Positions 42,815 to 51,538 of a stretch of 64,000 bases of DNA are shown here, piece after piece. Under the pieces are notes generated by a model. That model did not search any database. It saw only the letters and a program-made list of their open reading frames with translations, and was not told the origin of the DNA. Positions within the stretch are counted from its first letter, which is position 1. Every line of letters starts with the position of its first letter. Where the stretch lies: positions 124,001 to 188,000 of the forward strand of contig NZ_BONQ01000024.1 in NCBI RefSeq assembly GCF_016862795.1, read 5' to 3'. Position numbers and translations under genes: made by a program. This DNA is from Dactylosporangium siamense. Lineage in GTDB: Bacteria; Actinomycetota; Actinomycetes; Mycobacteriales; Micromonosporaceae.

Positions 42815-44178
42815 GCCTCGGTCAGCACCGAACGCAGGATCTGCTCGATCTCGATGAAGTGGCTCTCGCCGCAGTTCAGCGGCGGCGCCAGCTGGATCAC
42901 CGGGTCGCCGCGGTCGTCGGCGCGGCAGTAGAGGCCGGCGTCGAAGAGCGCCTTGGACAGGAAGCCGCGCAGCAGCGCCTCGGACTCCTCGTCGTTGAAG
43001 GTCTCCTTGGTCGCCTTGTCCTTCACCAGCTCGATGCCGAAGAAGTAGCCGTCGCCGCGGACGTCGCCGACGATCGGCAGGTCGTACAGGCGCTCCAGGT
43101 AGGACCGGAACAGCGGCGAGTTGGTCCGCACGTGCCCGTTGAGGTCCTCGCGCTCGAAGATGTCGAGGTTGGCCATCGCGACCGCGGCGCCCACGGGGTG
43201 ACCGCCGTAGGTGATGCCGTGGGCGAACCAGTTGGCGCCCTCCAGGAACGGCTCGGCGAGCCGGTCGGAGGCGAGCATCGCGCCGAGCGGCACGTAGCCG
43301 GAGGTGAGGCCCTTCGCGACGGTGATGATGTCCGGCTGGTAGCCGAACCGCTTGGCGCCGAAGTACTCACCGAGCCGGCCGAACGCGCAGATGACCTCGT
43401 CGGAGACGAGCAGCACGTCATACCGGTCGCAGATCTCCCGGACCCGCTGGAAGTAGCCGGGCGGGGGCGGGAAGCAGCCGCCGGCGTTCTGCACGGGCTC
43501 GAGGTAGACGGCCGCGACGGTCTCCGGGCCCTCGAACTCGATCGCCTCGGCGATGCGGTCCGCGGCCCAGACGCCGAACTGCTCCTCCGTCATCGACTGG
43601 TCGGGCCGCCGGTAGAAGTTGGTGTTGGGCACCCGGAACGCGCCCGGCACGAGCGGCTCGAACTCCTGCTTGAGCACGGGGATGCCGGTGATCGACAGGG
43701 CGCCCATCGACGTGCCGTGGTAGGCGATCGAGCGGGACAGCACCTTGGTCTTCATCGGCTTGCCGGTGCGCTTGAAGTAGGAGCGGGCCAGCTTCCAGGC
43801 GCTCTCGACGGCCTCGGACCCGCCGGTGGTGAAGAAGACCCGGTTCAGGTCGCCGGGGGTGAGGTCGGCGAGCCGGTCGGCCAGCTCGATCGCCTTCGGG
43901 TGCCCGTAGGACCACAGCGGGAAGTACGCCAGCTCGGAGGCCTGCTTGGCGGCCGCGTCGGCGAGCTCCTGCCGGCCGTGGCCGGTCTGGACCACGAACA
44001 GCCCGGAAAGTCCGTCGAGGTAGCGCTTGCCGTTGCTGTCGTAGATGTAGGGGCCGTCGCCGCGGACGATCACCGGCACGGGGGCGTCGGCGTACGCCGA
44101 CAGGCGGGTGAAGTGCATCCAGAGGTGGTCGCGCGCGGCCTGGTCGAGGTGCGCGGCGTCGGGCTGCTGGTCGGTCAT
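42799..44178 (-). CDS. Class III aminotransferase (putrescine/polyamine or omega-amino acid:pyruvate)
   Basis: 459 aa. PLP class-III features are present: GLSGLFVVQTGHGRQELADA near the N-terminus, FFTTGGSEAVESAWKLAR, IAYHGTSMGALSITG, and LLVSDEVICAFGRLGEYFG (Asp stacking PLP). The lysine is in PDIITVAKGLTSGYVPLG, with TYGGHPVGAAVA after it. It resembles Pseudomonas SpuC/omega-transaminases. In this cluster it probably converts putrescine to 4-aminobutanal with pyruvate. The start overlaps the Lrp stop (ATGA). It is distinct from the GabT homologue at 54523, so the cluster has two class-III aminotransferases. Confidence 0.9.
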   Translation of the reverse strand: MTDQQPDAAHLDQAARDHLWMHFTRLSAYADAPVPVIVRGDGPYIYDSNGKRYLDGLSGLFVVQTGHGRQELADAAAKQASELAYFPLWSYGHPKAIELADRLADLTPGDLNRVFFTTGGSEAVESAWKLARSYFKRTGKPMKTKVLSRSIAYHGTSMGALSITGIPVLKQEFEPLVPGAFRVPNTNFYRRPDQSMTEEQFGVWAADRIAEAIEFEGPETVAAVYLEPVQNAGGCFPPPPGYFQRVREICDRYDVLLVSDEVICAFGRLGEYFGAKRFGYQPDIITVAKGLTSGYVPLGAMLASDRLAEPFLEGANWFAHGITYGGHPVGAAVAMANLDIFEREDLNGHVRTNSPLFRSYLERLYDLPIVGDVRGDGYFFGIELVKDKATKETFNDEESEALLRGFLSKALFDAGLYCRADDRGDPVIQLAPPLNCGESHFIEIEQILRSVLTEAWARL

Positions 44179-44630
44179 CGGGTCCCCCACGCATAGGTCT
44201 GCTTGGCGAGTTTGAGATAGACGAAGGTTTCCGTGGCGGTGACGCCCGGAATGCTCCGGATCGTGTCGTTGAGGAGGTTGAGCAGGTGCTCGTCGTCGGT
44301 GCAGACCAGCTCGACGAGCAGGTCGTAACCGCCGGCGCAGATCACCACGTAGTCGATCTCCGGCACCGCGGCGAGCGCCTTGGCGACCGGGCGGAGGTCG
44401 CCCTCGACCTTGAGGCCGATCATCACCTGGCGGGCGAAACCCAAGGTCAGTGGATCGGTCACGGCCACGATCTGCATGACGCCGGTGTCCAGCAGGCGCT
44501 GCACCCGCTGCCGGACCGCCGCCTCGGACAGGCCGACGACCTTGGCCAGAGCGGCATAGGACATGCGACCATCGCGCTGCAGCTGCTCGATGATCCGCTT
44601 GTTGACGTCGTCGAGGACGGGCTCGGTCAC
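44175..44630 (-). CDS. Lrp/AsnC-family transcriptional regulator
   Basis: 151 aa. The winged helix LDDVNKRIIEQLQRDGRMSYAALAKVVGLSEAAVRQRVQRLLDTGVMQ is followed by the RAM domain (IDYVVICAGGYDLLVELVCTDDEHLLNLL ... ETFVYLKLAKQTYAWG). GTG 44630 is chosen over an in-frame ATG at 44723. It gives the standard family length, and a full promoter (TTGCCA-17-AAGAAT) sits 6 nt upstream. First gene of the operon regulator-aminotransferase-PPOX-FAD oxidase, divergent from the pot transporter operon, so it probably controls both directions. Confidence 0.9.
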   Translation of the reverse strand: MTEPVLDDVNKRIIEQLQRDGRMSYAALAKVVGLSEAAVRQRVQRLLDTGVMQIVAVTDPLTLGFARQVMIGLKVEGDLRPVAKALAAVPEIDYVVICAGGYDLLVELVCTDDEHLLNLLNDTIRSIPGVTATETFVYLKLAKQTYAWGTR

Positions 44631-44636
44631 GTGTGG

Positions 44637-44665
44637 ATTCTTGCCCAAGACCCCGCTGTTGGCAA
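44637..44665 (-). promoter_or_regulatory. Promoter of the leaderless Lrp operon
   Basis: On the minus strand -35 TTGCCA (44665-44660), 17-bp spacer, -10 AAGAAT (44642-44637), then 6 nt to GTG 44630. This is the best-matching housekeeping-type promoter in the window. The 275-bp divergent region to potD is otherwise without clear operators. Confidence 0.6.
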
Positions 44666-44905
44666 CTAATTCCATAGCCTGGTAACGAGAGATCTGCGGA
44701 TTCGTGATCCCGTAGGAAGCCATGGTCGTTTGGGGCCGTATTTCCGTGGGGTGACGGCCGTAACCTCAGTTTGACCATATGGCGCTTTTCGTTGTGCGGC
44801 TCGATCGTGACAACGGAATCCCTTGTCTGTGATGGCACCTCGTGTCAGGATCGGTCGTCGGACACCGCCCCCCAAGGTTCCGGCCCGAGATCCGTAGGAG
44901 CCCTC

Positions 44906-46141
44906 GTGCGAAACCCCTCTCGCCCGCCGCTCTCTCCCGAAGCGGCCGCCGTCCTCAATGCCACCGGCCTGTCGCGCCGGACCCTGATGCGTGGCCTGTT
45001 CGCCGGTGGCGCGTTCATCGCGACGGGTGGCGCCCTCGCCGCGTGCGGCACGAAGCCCGCGAAGAAGAACGAGGCGGAGAAGGCGGCGTGCACCGCCACC
45101 GACGTCTCCGCGACCGAGAAGAAGCTCAACTTCTCCAACTGGCCCCTGTATGTCGACGTCGACGAGAAGGACGAGAAGAAGCGGCCGACGCTCGACGCGT
45201 TCACCGCCAAGACCGGCATCGCCGTCACGTACAACGAAGACGTCAACGACAACAACGAGTTCTTCGGCAAGGTGCGCAACCAGCTGCAGGCCTGCCAGTC
45301 GATCGACCGCGACATCATGGTGCTCACCGACTGGATGGCCTCCCGCGTCGTCGGGCTCGGCTGGGTCCAGTCGTTCGACAACACCAAGACCCCGAACTTC
45401 ACCAAGAACGCCCTCGCCACCCTGAAGAACCGGGCGTGGGACAAGGACATGAAGTTCGCCGCGCCGTGGCAGTCCGGCCTGACCGGCATCGCCTACAACG
45501 CGAAGGCGACCAAAGAGGTCCGCACCATCGACGAGCTGCTCACCCGCGCCGACCTCAAGGGCAAGGTGGCGGTGCTGTCGGAGATGCGCGACACCGTCGG
45601 GCTGATCCTCATGTCGCAGGGCAAGGACCCCGGCACCGTCTCCGACGCCGAGTTCGACGCCGCGCTGGAGAAGCTGAAGAAGGCGGTGGACTCGGGCCAG
45701 ATCCGCAAGTTCACCGGCAACGACTACAAGGAAGACCTGAACAAGGGCGACATCGCGGCCTGCATCGCGTGGTCCGGCGACGTCATCCAGCTCAGCGCCG
45801 AGAACGAGGACGTCAAGTTCGTCACGCCCGAGTCGGGCCTGATGCTGTGGTCGGACAACATCCTGATCCCGTCGACGGCGACCCACAAGGCCAACGTCGA
45901 GCAGCTCATCGACTACTACTACGACCCGAAGGTCGCGGCGGAGCTGGCGGCCTACGTCAACTACATCTGCCCGGTCCAGGGCGCGCAGGACGAGATGCAG
46001 AAGCTCGACCCGGACCTGGCCAGCAACCCGCTGATCTTCCCGGACTCGGCGACCCTCGCCAAGACGAAGAGCTTCAAGGCGCTGACCGAGGACGAGGACA
46101 AGAAGTTCTCGGCGAAGTTCGAAGCGATCTCGGGGGCCTGA
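44906..46141 (+). CDS. potD: Polyamine ABC transporter substrate-binding lipoprotein
   Basis: 411 aa from GTG 44906 (TAGGAG 5 nt upstream). The N-terminus is a twin-arginine-type lipoprotein signal: SRRTLMRGLFAGGAFIATGG with lipobox LAAC. The mature protein follows the PotD/PotF fold: KLNFSNWPLYVDV, DAFTAKTGIAVTYNEDVNDNNEFFGKV, MVLTDWMASRVVGLGW, YKEDLNKGDIAACIAWSGD and ESGLMLWSDNILIPS. It captures putrescine/spermidine-like cations outside the membrane. First gene of potD-A-B-C. Tat-dependent export (RR) is unusual for the enterobacterial PotD but common in actinomycete binding proteins. Confidence 0.93.
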   Translation: MRNPSRPPLSPEAAAVLNATGLSRRTLMRGLFAGGAFIATGGALAACGTKPAKKNEAEKAACTATDVSATEKKLNFSNWPLYVDVDEKDEKKRPTLDAFTAKTGIAVTYNEDVNDNNEFFGKVRNQLQACQSIDRDIMVLTDWMASRVVGLGWVQSFDNTKTPNFTKNALATLKNRAWDKDMKFAAPWQSGLTGIAYNAKATKEVRTIDELLTRADLKGKVAVLSEMRDTVGLILMSQGKDPGTVSDAEFDAALEKLKKAVDSGQIRKFTGNDYKEDLNKGDIAACIAWSGDVIQLSAENEDVKFVTPESGLMLWSDNILIPSTATHKANVEQLIDYYYDPKVAAELAAYVNYICPVQGAQDEMQKLDPDLASNPLIFPDSATLAKTKSFKALTEDEDKKFSAKFEAISGA

Positions 46142-46144
46142 TAC

Positions 46145-47293
46145 ATGTCCGAGCAGCGACACGGTGACAGCGGTGCCGACCTCAACCTGGTCGGCGTGAC
46201 GAAGTCGTTCGGCGCCTTCACGGCGGTCGACGATCTCAGCCTGACGGTGCCCCAGGGGTCGTTCTTCGCCCTCCTCGGCGCCTCCGGCTGCGGCAAGACC
46301 ACGACCCTGCGGATGATCGCCGGGCTCGAGGAGCCGACGGCCGGCCGTATCCTGCTCGGTGACCAGGACGTGACCCGGTTGAGGCCGTACAAGCGGCCCG
46401 TCAACACGGTGTTCCAGAGCTACGCGCTCTTCCCGCACCTCAACATCTCCGACAACGTCGCGTTCGGCCTGCGCCGGCGCGGCGTCAAGGGCGTCGCCGA
46501 CCAGGTGGAGCGGATGCTCCGCCTGGTCGACCTGGAGAGCTTCGGCAAGCGCAAGCCGGCCCAGCTCTCCGGCGGCCAGCAGCAGCGGGTCGCCCTCGCC
46601 CGGGCGCTGATCAACCACCCGCAGGTGCTGCTGCTCGACGAGCCGCTCGGCGCGCTGGACCTCAAGCTGCGCCGGCAGATGCAGGTCGAGCTCAAGCGGA
46701 TCCAGACCGAGGTCGGCATCACCTTCGTGCACGTGACCCACGACCAGGAAGAGGCCATGACCATGGCCGACACGGTCGCGGTCATGAACGCCGGCAAGAT
46801 CGAACAGCTCGGCAGCCCGGTGGAGATGTACGACTACCCGGGCACCGCGTTCGTCGCGAACTTCCTCGGCCAGTCGAACCTCTTCGCCGGCGGCGTCACC
46901 GGCCGCTCCGGCGACGACGTCCTCGTCGAGGCGCACGGCGCCCGCTTCTCGCTGCCGGCGACCCGCGCCCGCGCCGCGGACGGCTCGGTGTGGCTCGGCG
47001 TGCGGCCCGAGAAGATGCACCTTGCCGCCGCGCTCGACAAGGTACCGGCGGGGCACCAGTCGGTCACCGGCATCATCACCGACTCCTCCTACGTCGGCGT
47101 CAGCACCCAGTACCTGGTGCGGCCCGCCTGGGGCGACGAGCTGACCGTGTTCGTGCCCAACTCGGGCGTCGCCGCCCCGCTCGCCGTCGCCAGCGAGGTG
47201 ACCGTGCACTGGCGGCCCGAGCACGCGTTCCTGCTGTCGCGTCCCGAAGGGCAGACGGTGGCACCGGTGGTCGACGCCGAGGCATTGGCATGA
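46145..47293 (+). CDS. potA: Polyamine ABC transporter ATP-binding protein
   Basis: 382 aa. Walker A is [17 protein letters not shown]-loop [11 protein letters not shown], signature [15 protein letters not shown], Walker [13 protein letters not shown] and switch [15 protein letters not shown]. The C-terminal TOBE/OB domain (about residues 290-365, [11 protein letters not shown] ... [11 protein letters not shown]) is typical of PotA/MalK-type ATPases. It is separated by 3 nt from potD and overlaps potB by ATGA. It powers uptake by PotBCD. Confidence 0.94.
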   Translation: MSEQRHGDSGADLNLVGVTKSFGAFTAVDDLSLTVPQGSFFALLGASGCGKTTTLRMIAGLEEPTAGRILLGDQDVTRLRPYKRPVNTVFQSYALFPHLNISDNVAFGLRRRGVKGVADQVERMLRLVDLESFGKRKPAQLSGGQQQRVALARALINHPQVLLLDEPLGALDLKLRRQMQVELKRIQTEVGITFVHVTHDQEEAMTMADTVAVMNAGKIEQLGSPVEMYDYPGTAFVANFLGQSNLFAGGVTGRSGDDVLVEAHGARFSLPATRARAADGSVWLGVRPEKMHLAAALDKVPAGHQSVTGIITDSSYVGVSTQYLVRPAWGDELTVFVPNSGVAAPLAVASEVTVHWRPEHAFLLSRPEGQTVAPVVDAEALA

Positions 47294-48192
47294 GCGCACT
47301 GGGACATGTCGGAGGATCCACCGGTACCCCGGCGAAATTGGAAAAGCCGAGGAAGCGCTGGCTGCCCTACCTGCTGCTACTGCCCGGTGGGCTGTGGCTG
47401 ATCCTGTTCTTCGCGGTGCCGGCGATCCAGCTCTTCGCGACCAGCCTCTACGACCCCAGCGGGTCGCTCGAAGAGGGCTACGCGATGACCTGGCAGTTCA
47501 GCAACTACGCCGACGCCGCCAGTGAGTACCTCCCGCACTTCATGCGCTCGCTCGGCTACGCGGCCCTCACCACCGTCATCTGCCTGCTGCTGGGCTACCC
47601 CCTCGCCTACGCGATCGCGCTCAAGGGCGGCCGGTGGAAGAACCTGCTGCTCATCTGCGTCATCGCGCCGTTCTTCACCAGCTTCCTGATCCGCACCCTG
47701 GCCTGGAAGGTCATCCTGTCGGACAACGGCTGGGTCGTGACGACGCTGGACGCGCTGCACGTGCCGCTGCCCGACGGCCGGCTCCTCGCCACCACCCCGG
47801 CCGTCATCGCCGGCCTGGTCTACAACTTCCTGCCGTTCATGGTGCTGCCGCTGTACGCCAGCCTGGAGAAGCTCGACCCGCGGCTGCTCGAGGCCGCCGG
47901 CGACCTCTACGCCAGGCCGGTCGCCCGCTTCACCCGGGTCGCGCTGCCGCTGTCGATGCCCGGCGTGGTCGCCGGCACGCTGCTCACGTTCATCCCCGCG
48001 GCCGGCGACTACATCAACGCGCAGCTGCTCGGCACCAACCGCCAGTACATGATCGGCAACGTCATCCAGTCGAAGTTCCTGAGGGTCGGCGACTACCCGA
48101 ACGCCGCCGCGCTGTCGTTCACGCTGATGGCGGCGATCCTGGTCCTGGTCTTCGTCTACGTGCGGCGCGCCGGAACGGATGAGGTGCTCTGA
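47290..48192 (+). CDS. potB: Polyamine ABC transporter permease (PotB)
   Basis: 300 aa with six membrane segments and the cytoplasmic EAA loop, LEAAGDLYARPVARFTRVALPLSMPGV. The N-terminal PYLLLLPGGLWLILFFAVPAIQL is the usual first helix of PotB. ATGA overlap with potA, and 1-nt overlap with potC. Confidence 0.93.
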   Translation: MSALGHVGGSTGTPAKLEKPRKRWLPYLLLLPGGLWLILFFAVPAIQLFATSLYDPSGSLEEGYAMTWQFSNYADAASEYLPHFMRSLGYAALTTVICLLLGYPLAYAIALKGGRWKNLLLICVIAPFFTSFLIRTLAWKVILSDNGWVVTTLDALHVPLPDGRLLATTPAVIAGLVYNFLPFMVLPLYASLEKLDPRLLEAAGDLYARPVARFTRVALPLSMPGVVAGTLLTFIPAAGDYINAQLLGTNRQYMIGNVIQSKFLRVGDYPNAAALSFTLMAAILVLVFVYVRRAGTDEVL

Positions 48193-48998
48193 TGCTGCAT
48201 CGCCTACGCCGCTGGGTCGCCGACCGCTGGGTCATGGCGATCGGCCTGATCGTGCTGCTGTACCTGTTCGTCCCCATCGGGGTCGTCGCCGCGATGTCCT
48301 TCCGTGACGCCGGCCGCAACGCGCCCTACACCCTGGAGAACTACAAGTTCACCTGGGCGCACTGGGCCGACCCGTTCGGCGCCGCCGGCATCGGGCACGC
48401 GTTCTGGCTCAGCATCGCCATCGCGGCCCTGGCCACGCTCGGCGCCGTCATCCTCGGCACGCTGATGTCCTTCGCCCTGGCCCGCCACTCGTTCCGGGGC
48501 CGGGCCGCGACCAACACGCTGATCTTCCTGCCGATGGCGACCCCGGAGATCGTCATGGGCTCGTCGCTGCTGGCGCTGTTCGTCGCCGCCGGCGTGCAGC
48601 TCGGCTTCTGGACGATCGTCATCGCCCACGTCATGTTCTGCCTGTCGTTCGTGGTCGTCACCGTCAAGGCCCGCCTCGCCGGCCTCGACCCGCGGCTGCA
48701 GGAGGCCGCGATGGACCTCTACGCCAACGAGGTGCAGACCTTCCTGCGGGTCACGCTGCCGCTGGTGATGCCCGGCATCGTGGCGGCGGCGCTGCTGTCG
48801 TTCTCGCTGTCCTTCGACGACTTCATCGTCACCAACTTCAACTCCGGCAGCGTCGTCACGTTCCCCATGTTCGTCTGGGGCGCCTCGCAGCGCGGCATCC
48901 CGCCGCAGATCAACGTGATCGGCACCGCCATGTTCGTGATCTCGTTCCTGGTCGTGCTGATCGGCCAGATTCCCAACCTGCGCCGCCGGAAGGCCTGA
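48192..48998 (+). CDS. potC: Polyamine ABC transporter permease (PotC)
   Basis: 268 aa with six membrane segments. The EAA loop is LQEAAMDLYANEVQTFLRVTLPLVMPG, and the C-terminal SLSFDDFIVTNFNSGSVVTFPMFVWGASQRGIPPQIN is characteristic of PotC. Its start overlaps the potB stop (TGATG). The next gene starts 1 nt after its stop, so catabolic enzymes are transcribed with the transporter. Confidence 0.93.
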   Translation: MLHRLRRWVADRWVMAIGLIVLLYLFVPIGVVAAMSFRDAGRNAPYTLENYKFTWAHWADPFGAAGIGHAFWLSIAIAALATLGAVILGTLMSFALARHSFRGRAATNTLIFLPMATPEIVMGSSLLALFVAAGVQLGFWTIVIAHVMFCLSFVVVTVKARLAGLDPRLQEAAMDLYANEVQTFLRVTLPLVMPGIVAAALLSFSLSFDDFIVTNFNSGSVVTFPMFVWGASQRGIPPQINVIGTAMFVISFLVVLIGQIPNLRRRKA

Positions 48999-48999
48999 C

Positions 49000-50196
49000 A
49001 TGCGCCTGCTCATCGTCGGCGCCGGTGGCGTCGGCTCCGCCGCCGTGCGCATCCTTGCCCGGCGTTCGTTCTTCGAGACCTGCGTCGTCGCGGACTATTC
49101 CCTGGAGCGCGCGCAGGCGGGCGTCATGGACGCCCGGTTCGTCGCGGCACAGATCGATGCCTCCTCCTCGGCCGCCGTCGAGACGCTGTGCCGCTCCCTG
49201 CGGATCACCCACGTGCTCAACGCCGTCGACCCGCGGTTCGTCATGCCGATCTTCGAGGGTGCGTTCGCCGCCGGCGCGCACTACCTCGACATGGCGATGT
49301 CCCTTTCCAGACCACATCCCGACCGCCCTTATGCGGAGACCGGGGTGAAGCTCGGCGACGAGCAGTTCGCCGCCGCCGGGCAGTGGGAGGTCGCGGACCG
49401 GCTCGCCCTCGTCGGGATCGGCGTCGAGCCGGGGCTGTCCGACGTCTTCGCCCGGTACGCCGCCGACGAGCTCTTCTCGGAGGTGCACGAGATCGGCGTG
49501 CGCGACGGCGCGAACCTCGTCGTCGAGGGCTACGACTTCGCGCCGTCCTTCTCCATCTGGACGACGATCGAGGAGTGCCTGAACCCACCGGTCATCTGGG
49601 AGCGGGAGCGCGGCTGGTACACCACCGAGCCCTTCTCGGAGCCGGAGGTCTTCGACTTCCCGGAGGGCATCGGCCCGGTCGAGTGCGTCAACGTGGAGCA
49701 CGAGGAGGTCCTGCTCATCCCGCGCTGGGTCAGCAGCGACCGGGTCACGTTCAAGTACGGCCTCGGCGACGAGTTCATCGACGTGCTCAAGACCCTGCAC
49801 AAGCTGGGCCTCGACTCGACCCGCAAGATCCGGGTCGGCGGGGTGGAGGTCGCGCCGCGGGACGTGGTCGCCGCCTGCCTGCCCGACCCGGCCGGCCTGG
49901 GCGACCGCATGCACGGCAAGACCTGCGCGGGCACGCTGGTGACCGGTCTGGACAAGTCAGGCGCACCACGAAAAACATATCTTTATCACGTTGTCGACAA
50001 CGCCTGGTCGATGCGCGAGTACGGCTCCCAGGCGGTCGTGTGGCAGACGGCGATCAACCCGGTCGTCGCGCTGGAGCTCCTGGCGTCCGGCGCCTGGGAG
50101 GGGCGCGGCGTGCTCGGGCCGGAGGCGCTGCCGCCGAAGCCGTTCCTGGAGTTGCTCACCGCATACGGCTCGCCCTGGGGTATGCAGGAAAAATGA
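49000..50196 (+). CDS. Saccharopine dehydrogenase-like NAD(P)-binding enzyme
   Basis: 398 aa. The N-terminal Rossmann motif is RLLIVGAGGVGSAAVRILA, then VVADYSLERAQ, ITHVLNAVDPRFVMPIFEGAFAAGAHYLDMA, GIGVEPGLSDVFARY, and a C-terminal GKTCAGTLVTGLDKSG. This is the saccharopine/carboxynorspermidine dehydrogenase fold, reductively joining or oxidatively splitting an amine and a keto or aldehyde acid. It is locked between potC (1-nt gap) and speB (ATGA overlap). A polyamine-derived substrate is therefore likely, for example a carboxyalkyl-polyamine, but no activity can be assigned from sequence. Confidence 0.82.
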   Translation: MRLLIVGAGGVGSAAVRILARRSFFETCVVADYSLERAQAGVMDARFVAAQIDASSSAAVETLCRSLRITHVLNAVDPRFVMPIFEGAFAAGAHYLDMAMSLSRPHPDRPYAETGVKLGDEQFAAAGQWEVADRLALVGIGVEPGLSDVFARYAADELFSEVHEIGVRDGANLVVEGYDFAPSFSIWTTIEECLNPPVIWERERGWYTTEPFSEPEVFDFPEGIGPVECVNVEHEEVLLIPRWVSSDRVTFKYGLGDEFIDVLKTLHKLGLDSTRKIRVGGVEVAPRDVVAACLPDPAGLGDRMHGKTCAGTLVTGLDKSGAPRKTYLYHVVDNAWSMREYGSQAVVWQTAINPVVALELLASGAWEGRGVLGPEALPPKPFLELLTAYGSPWGMQEK

Positions 50197-51185
50197 CGCG
50201 ATATGGGCCGATGTACGGCCCCGACATCACGTTCCTCGGCGTGCCACCCTGCGACCTGGCGGAACTCCCTGACGCCGACGTGGTCATCCTCGGCGCGCCG
50301 TTCGACGGTGGCACCTCGCACCGCCCGGGGACCCGCTTCGGCCCGGGCGCCATCCGGCAGGCCTGCTACCTCGCCCACGACGGCTCCCGCCCGTCCCTGG
50401 CGATGCGCGTCGACCCGCTGCGGGACCTGCGCGTGCACGACGCCGGTGACGTCGAGATGTTCTCCGGCGACGCGGCCGGCTCGGTGCGCAAGCTCGAAGA
50501 GGCGGTGCACACGATCGCGGCCACCGGCGCGATCCCGGTGATCCTCGGCGGCGACCACACCATCGCCTGGCCGGACGCCACCGGCGTGGCCAGGCACGTC
50601 GGGCACGGCCGGGTGTCGATGGTCCACTTCGACGCGCACGCGGACACCGGCGACACTGAGTTCGGCTCGCTGGTCGGCCACGGCCAGCCGATGCGCCGCC
50701 TGATCGAGTCCGGCGCCGTGCGCGGCGACCGCTTCCTGCAGCTGGGCCTGCGCGGGTACTGGCCGGGCCCGGAGACGCTCGACTGGATGGCCGGGCAGCG
50801 GATGCGGTCCTACGAGATGACCGAGATCGTCGCCCGGGGCCTGGACGAGTGCCTGACCGAGGCGTTCACGATCGCGACCGACGAGTGCGACGGCGTCTTC
50901 CTCTCCGTCGACGTGGACGTGGTCGACCCGGGCATGGCACCCGGCACCGGCACCCCGGAGCCCGGCGGCCTCACCTCGCGGCAGCTCCTCGACGCCGTCC
51001 GGCGCTGCTGTTACGAGCTGCCGATCGTGGGTGTCGACGTGGTCGAGGTGTCGCCACCCTACGACCACGCCGAGATCACCGCGTACCTCGCCAACCGGGT
51101 CGTGCTCGAAGCGCTGTCGGCCATCGCGCGCCGCCGCCGCGGCGATCCCTGGGACCCCCGCCAGCCCCTACTGCAGGGCCGCTAG
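50193..51185 (+). CDS. speB: Agmatinase (agmatine ureohydrolase)
   Basis: 330 aa, ureohydrolase family. All metal-binding blocks are present: LGGDHTIAWP, VHFDAHADTGD (DAHxD) and FLSVDVDVVDPGMAPGTGTP (SxDxDxxDP). Also GAPFDGGTSHRPGTRFGPGAIR and GVDVVEVSPPYDHAEITA, the agmatinase/guanidinobutyrase pattern. It hydrolyses agmatine to putrescine and urea with two Mn2+. Guanidinobutyrate (to GABA) is an alternative substrate that would also suit the cluster. Last gene of the pot operon; its 3' end overlaps the convergent DUF779 gene by 18 nt. Confidence 0.92.
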   Translation: MTRYGPMYGPDITFLGVPPCDLAELPDADVVILGAPFDGGTSHRPGTRFGPGAIRQACYLAHDGSRPSLAMRVDPLRDLRVHDAGDVEMFSGDAAGSVRKLEEAVHTIAATGAIPVILGGDHTIAWPDATGVARHVGHGRVSMVHFDAHADTGDTEFGSLVGHGQPMRRLIESGAVRGDRFLQLGLRGYWPGPETLDWMAGQRMRSYEMTEIVARGLDECLTEAFTIATDECDGVFLSVDVDVVDPGMAPGTGTPEPGGLTSRQLLDAVRRCCYELPIVGVDVVEVSPPYDHAEITAYLANRVVLEALSAIARRRRGDPWDPRQPLLQGR

Positions 51186-51536
51186 CTCCTCCGCCGTCAG
51201 CAGCCGGGAGCGGATCAGGAACCGCACGCCCTCCGGGGCCTCCAGCGAGAAGCCGGAGCCCCGGCCCGGCACCACGTCCACCGTGAGGTGGGTGTGCTTC
51301 CACAGCTCGAACTGCGACTTCGACATCCAGAACGTGACCGGCTCGGCGACGCCGTCGACGCGCAGCGACTCCAGCAGGACGTCGGAGGAGCCGGTGCGAA
51401 ACTCGCCCTCCAGGTAGCACATCGGGGAGCTGCCGTCGCAGCAGCCGCCGGACTGGTGGAACATCAGCGGGCCGTGCGCGCCCCGCAGCGACCGGATGAG
51501 GTCGGCCGCCGCGGGAGTGACGTCGACGCGGGCCAT
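51168..51536 (-). CDS. DUF779 domain protein
   Basis: 122 aa, starting 2 nt after the aldehyde dehydrogenase stop. The core MFHQSGGCCDGSSPMCYLEGEF, with three Cys and a His, then FWMSKSQFELWKHTHLTVDVVPGRGSGFSLE, is the DUF779 signature. Such genes are regularly found directly downstream of ExaC/AldB-type aldehyde dehydrogenases. The Cys cluster may bind a metal or handle a reactive aldehyde; the role is unproven. Confidence 0.88.
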   Translation of the reverse strand: MARVDVTPAAADLIRSLRGAHGPLMFHQSGGCCDGSSPMCYLEGEFRTGSSDVLLESLRVDGVAEPVTFWMSKSQFELWKHTHLTVDVVPGRGSGFSLEAPEGVRFLIRSRLLTAEELAALQ

Positions 51537-51538
51537 CT

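Noticed and set aside
44666-47299. 877-codon minus-strand frame across potD and potA
   Set aside because: Antisense shadow of two strongly conserved genes, with Arg/Gly/Val-rich composition and no domain.
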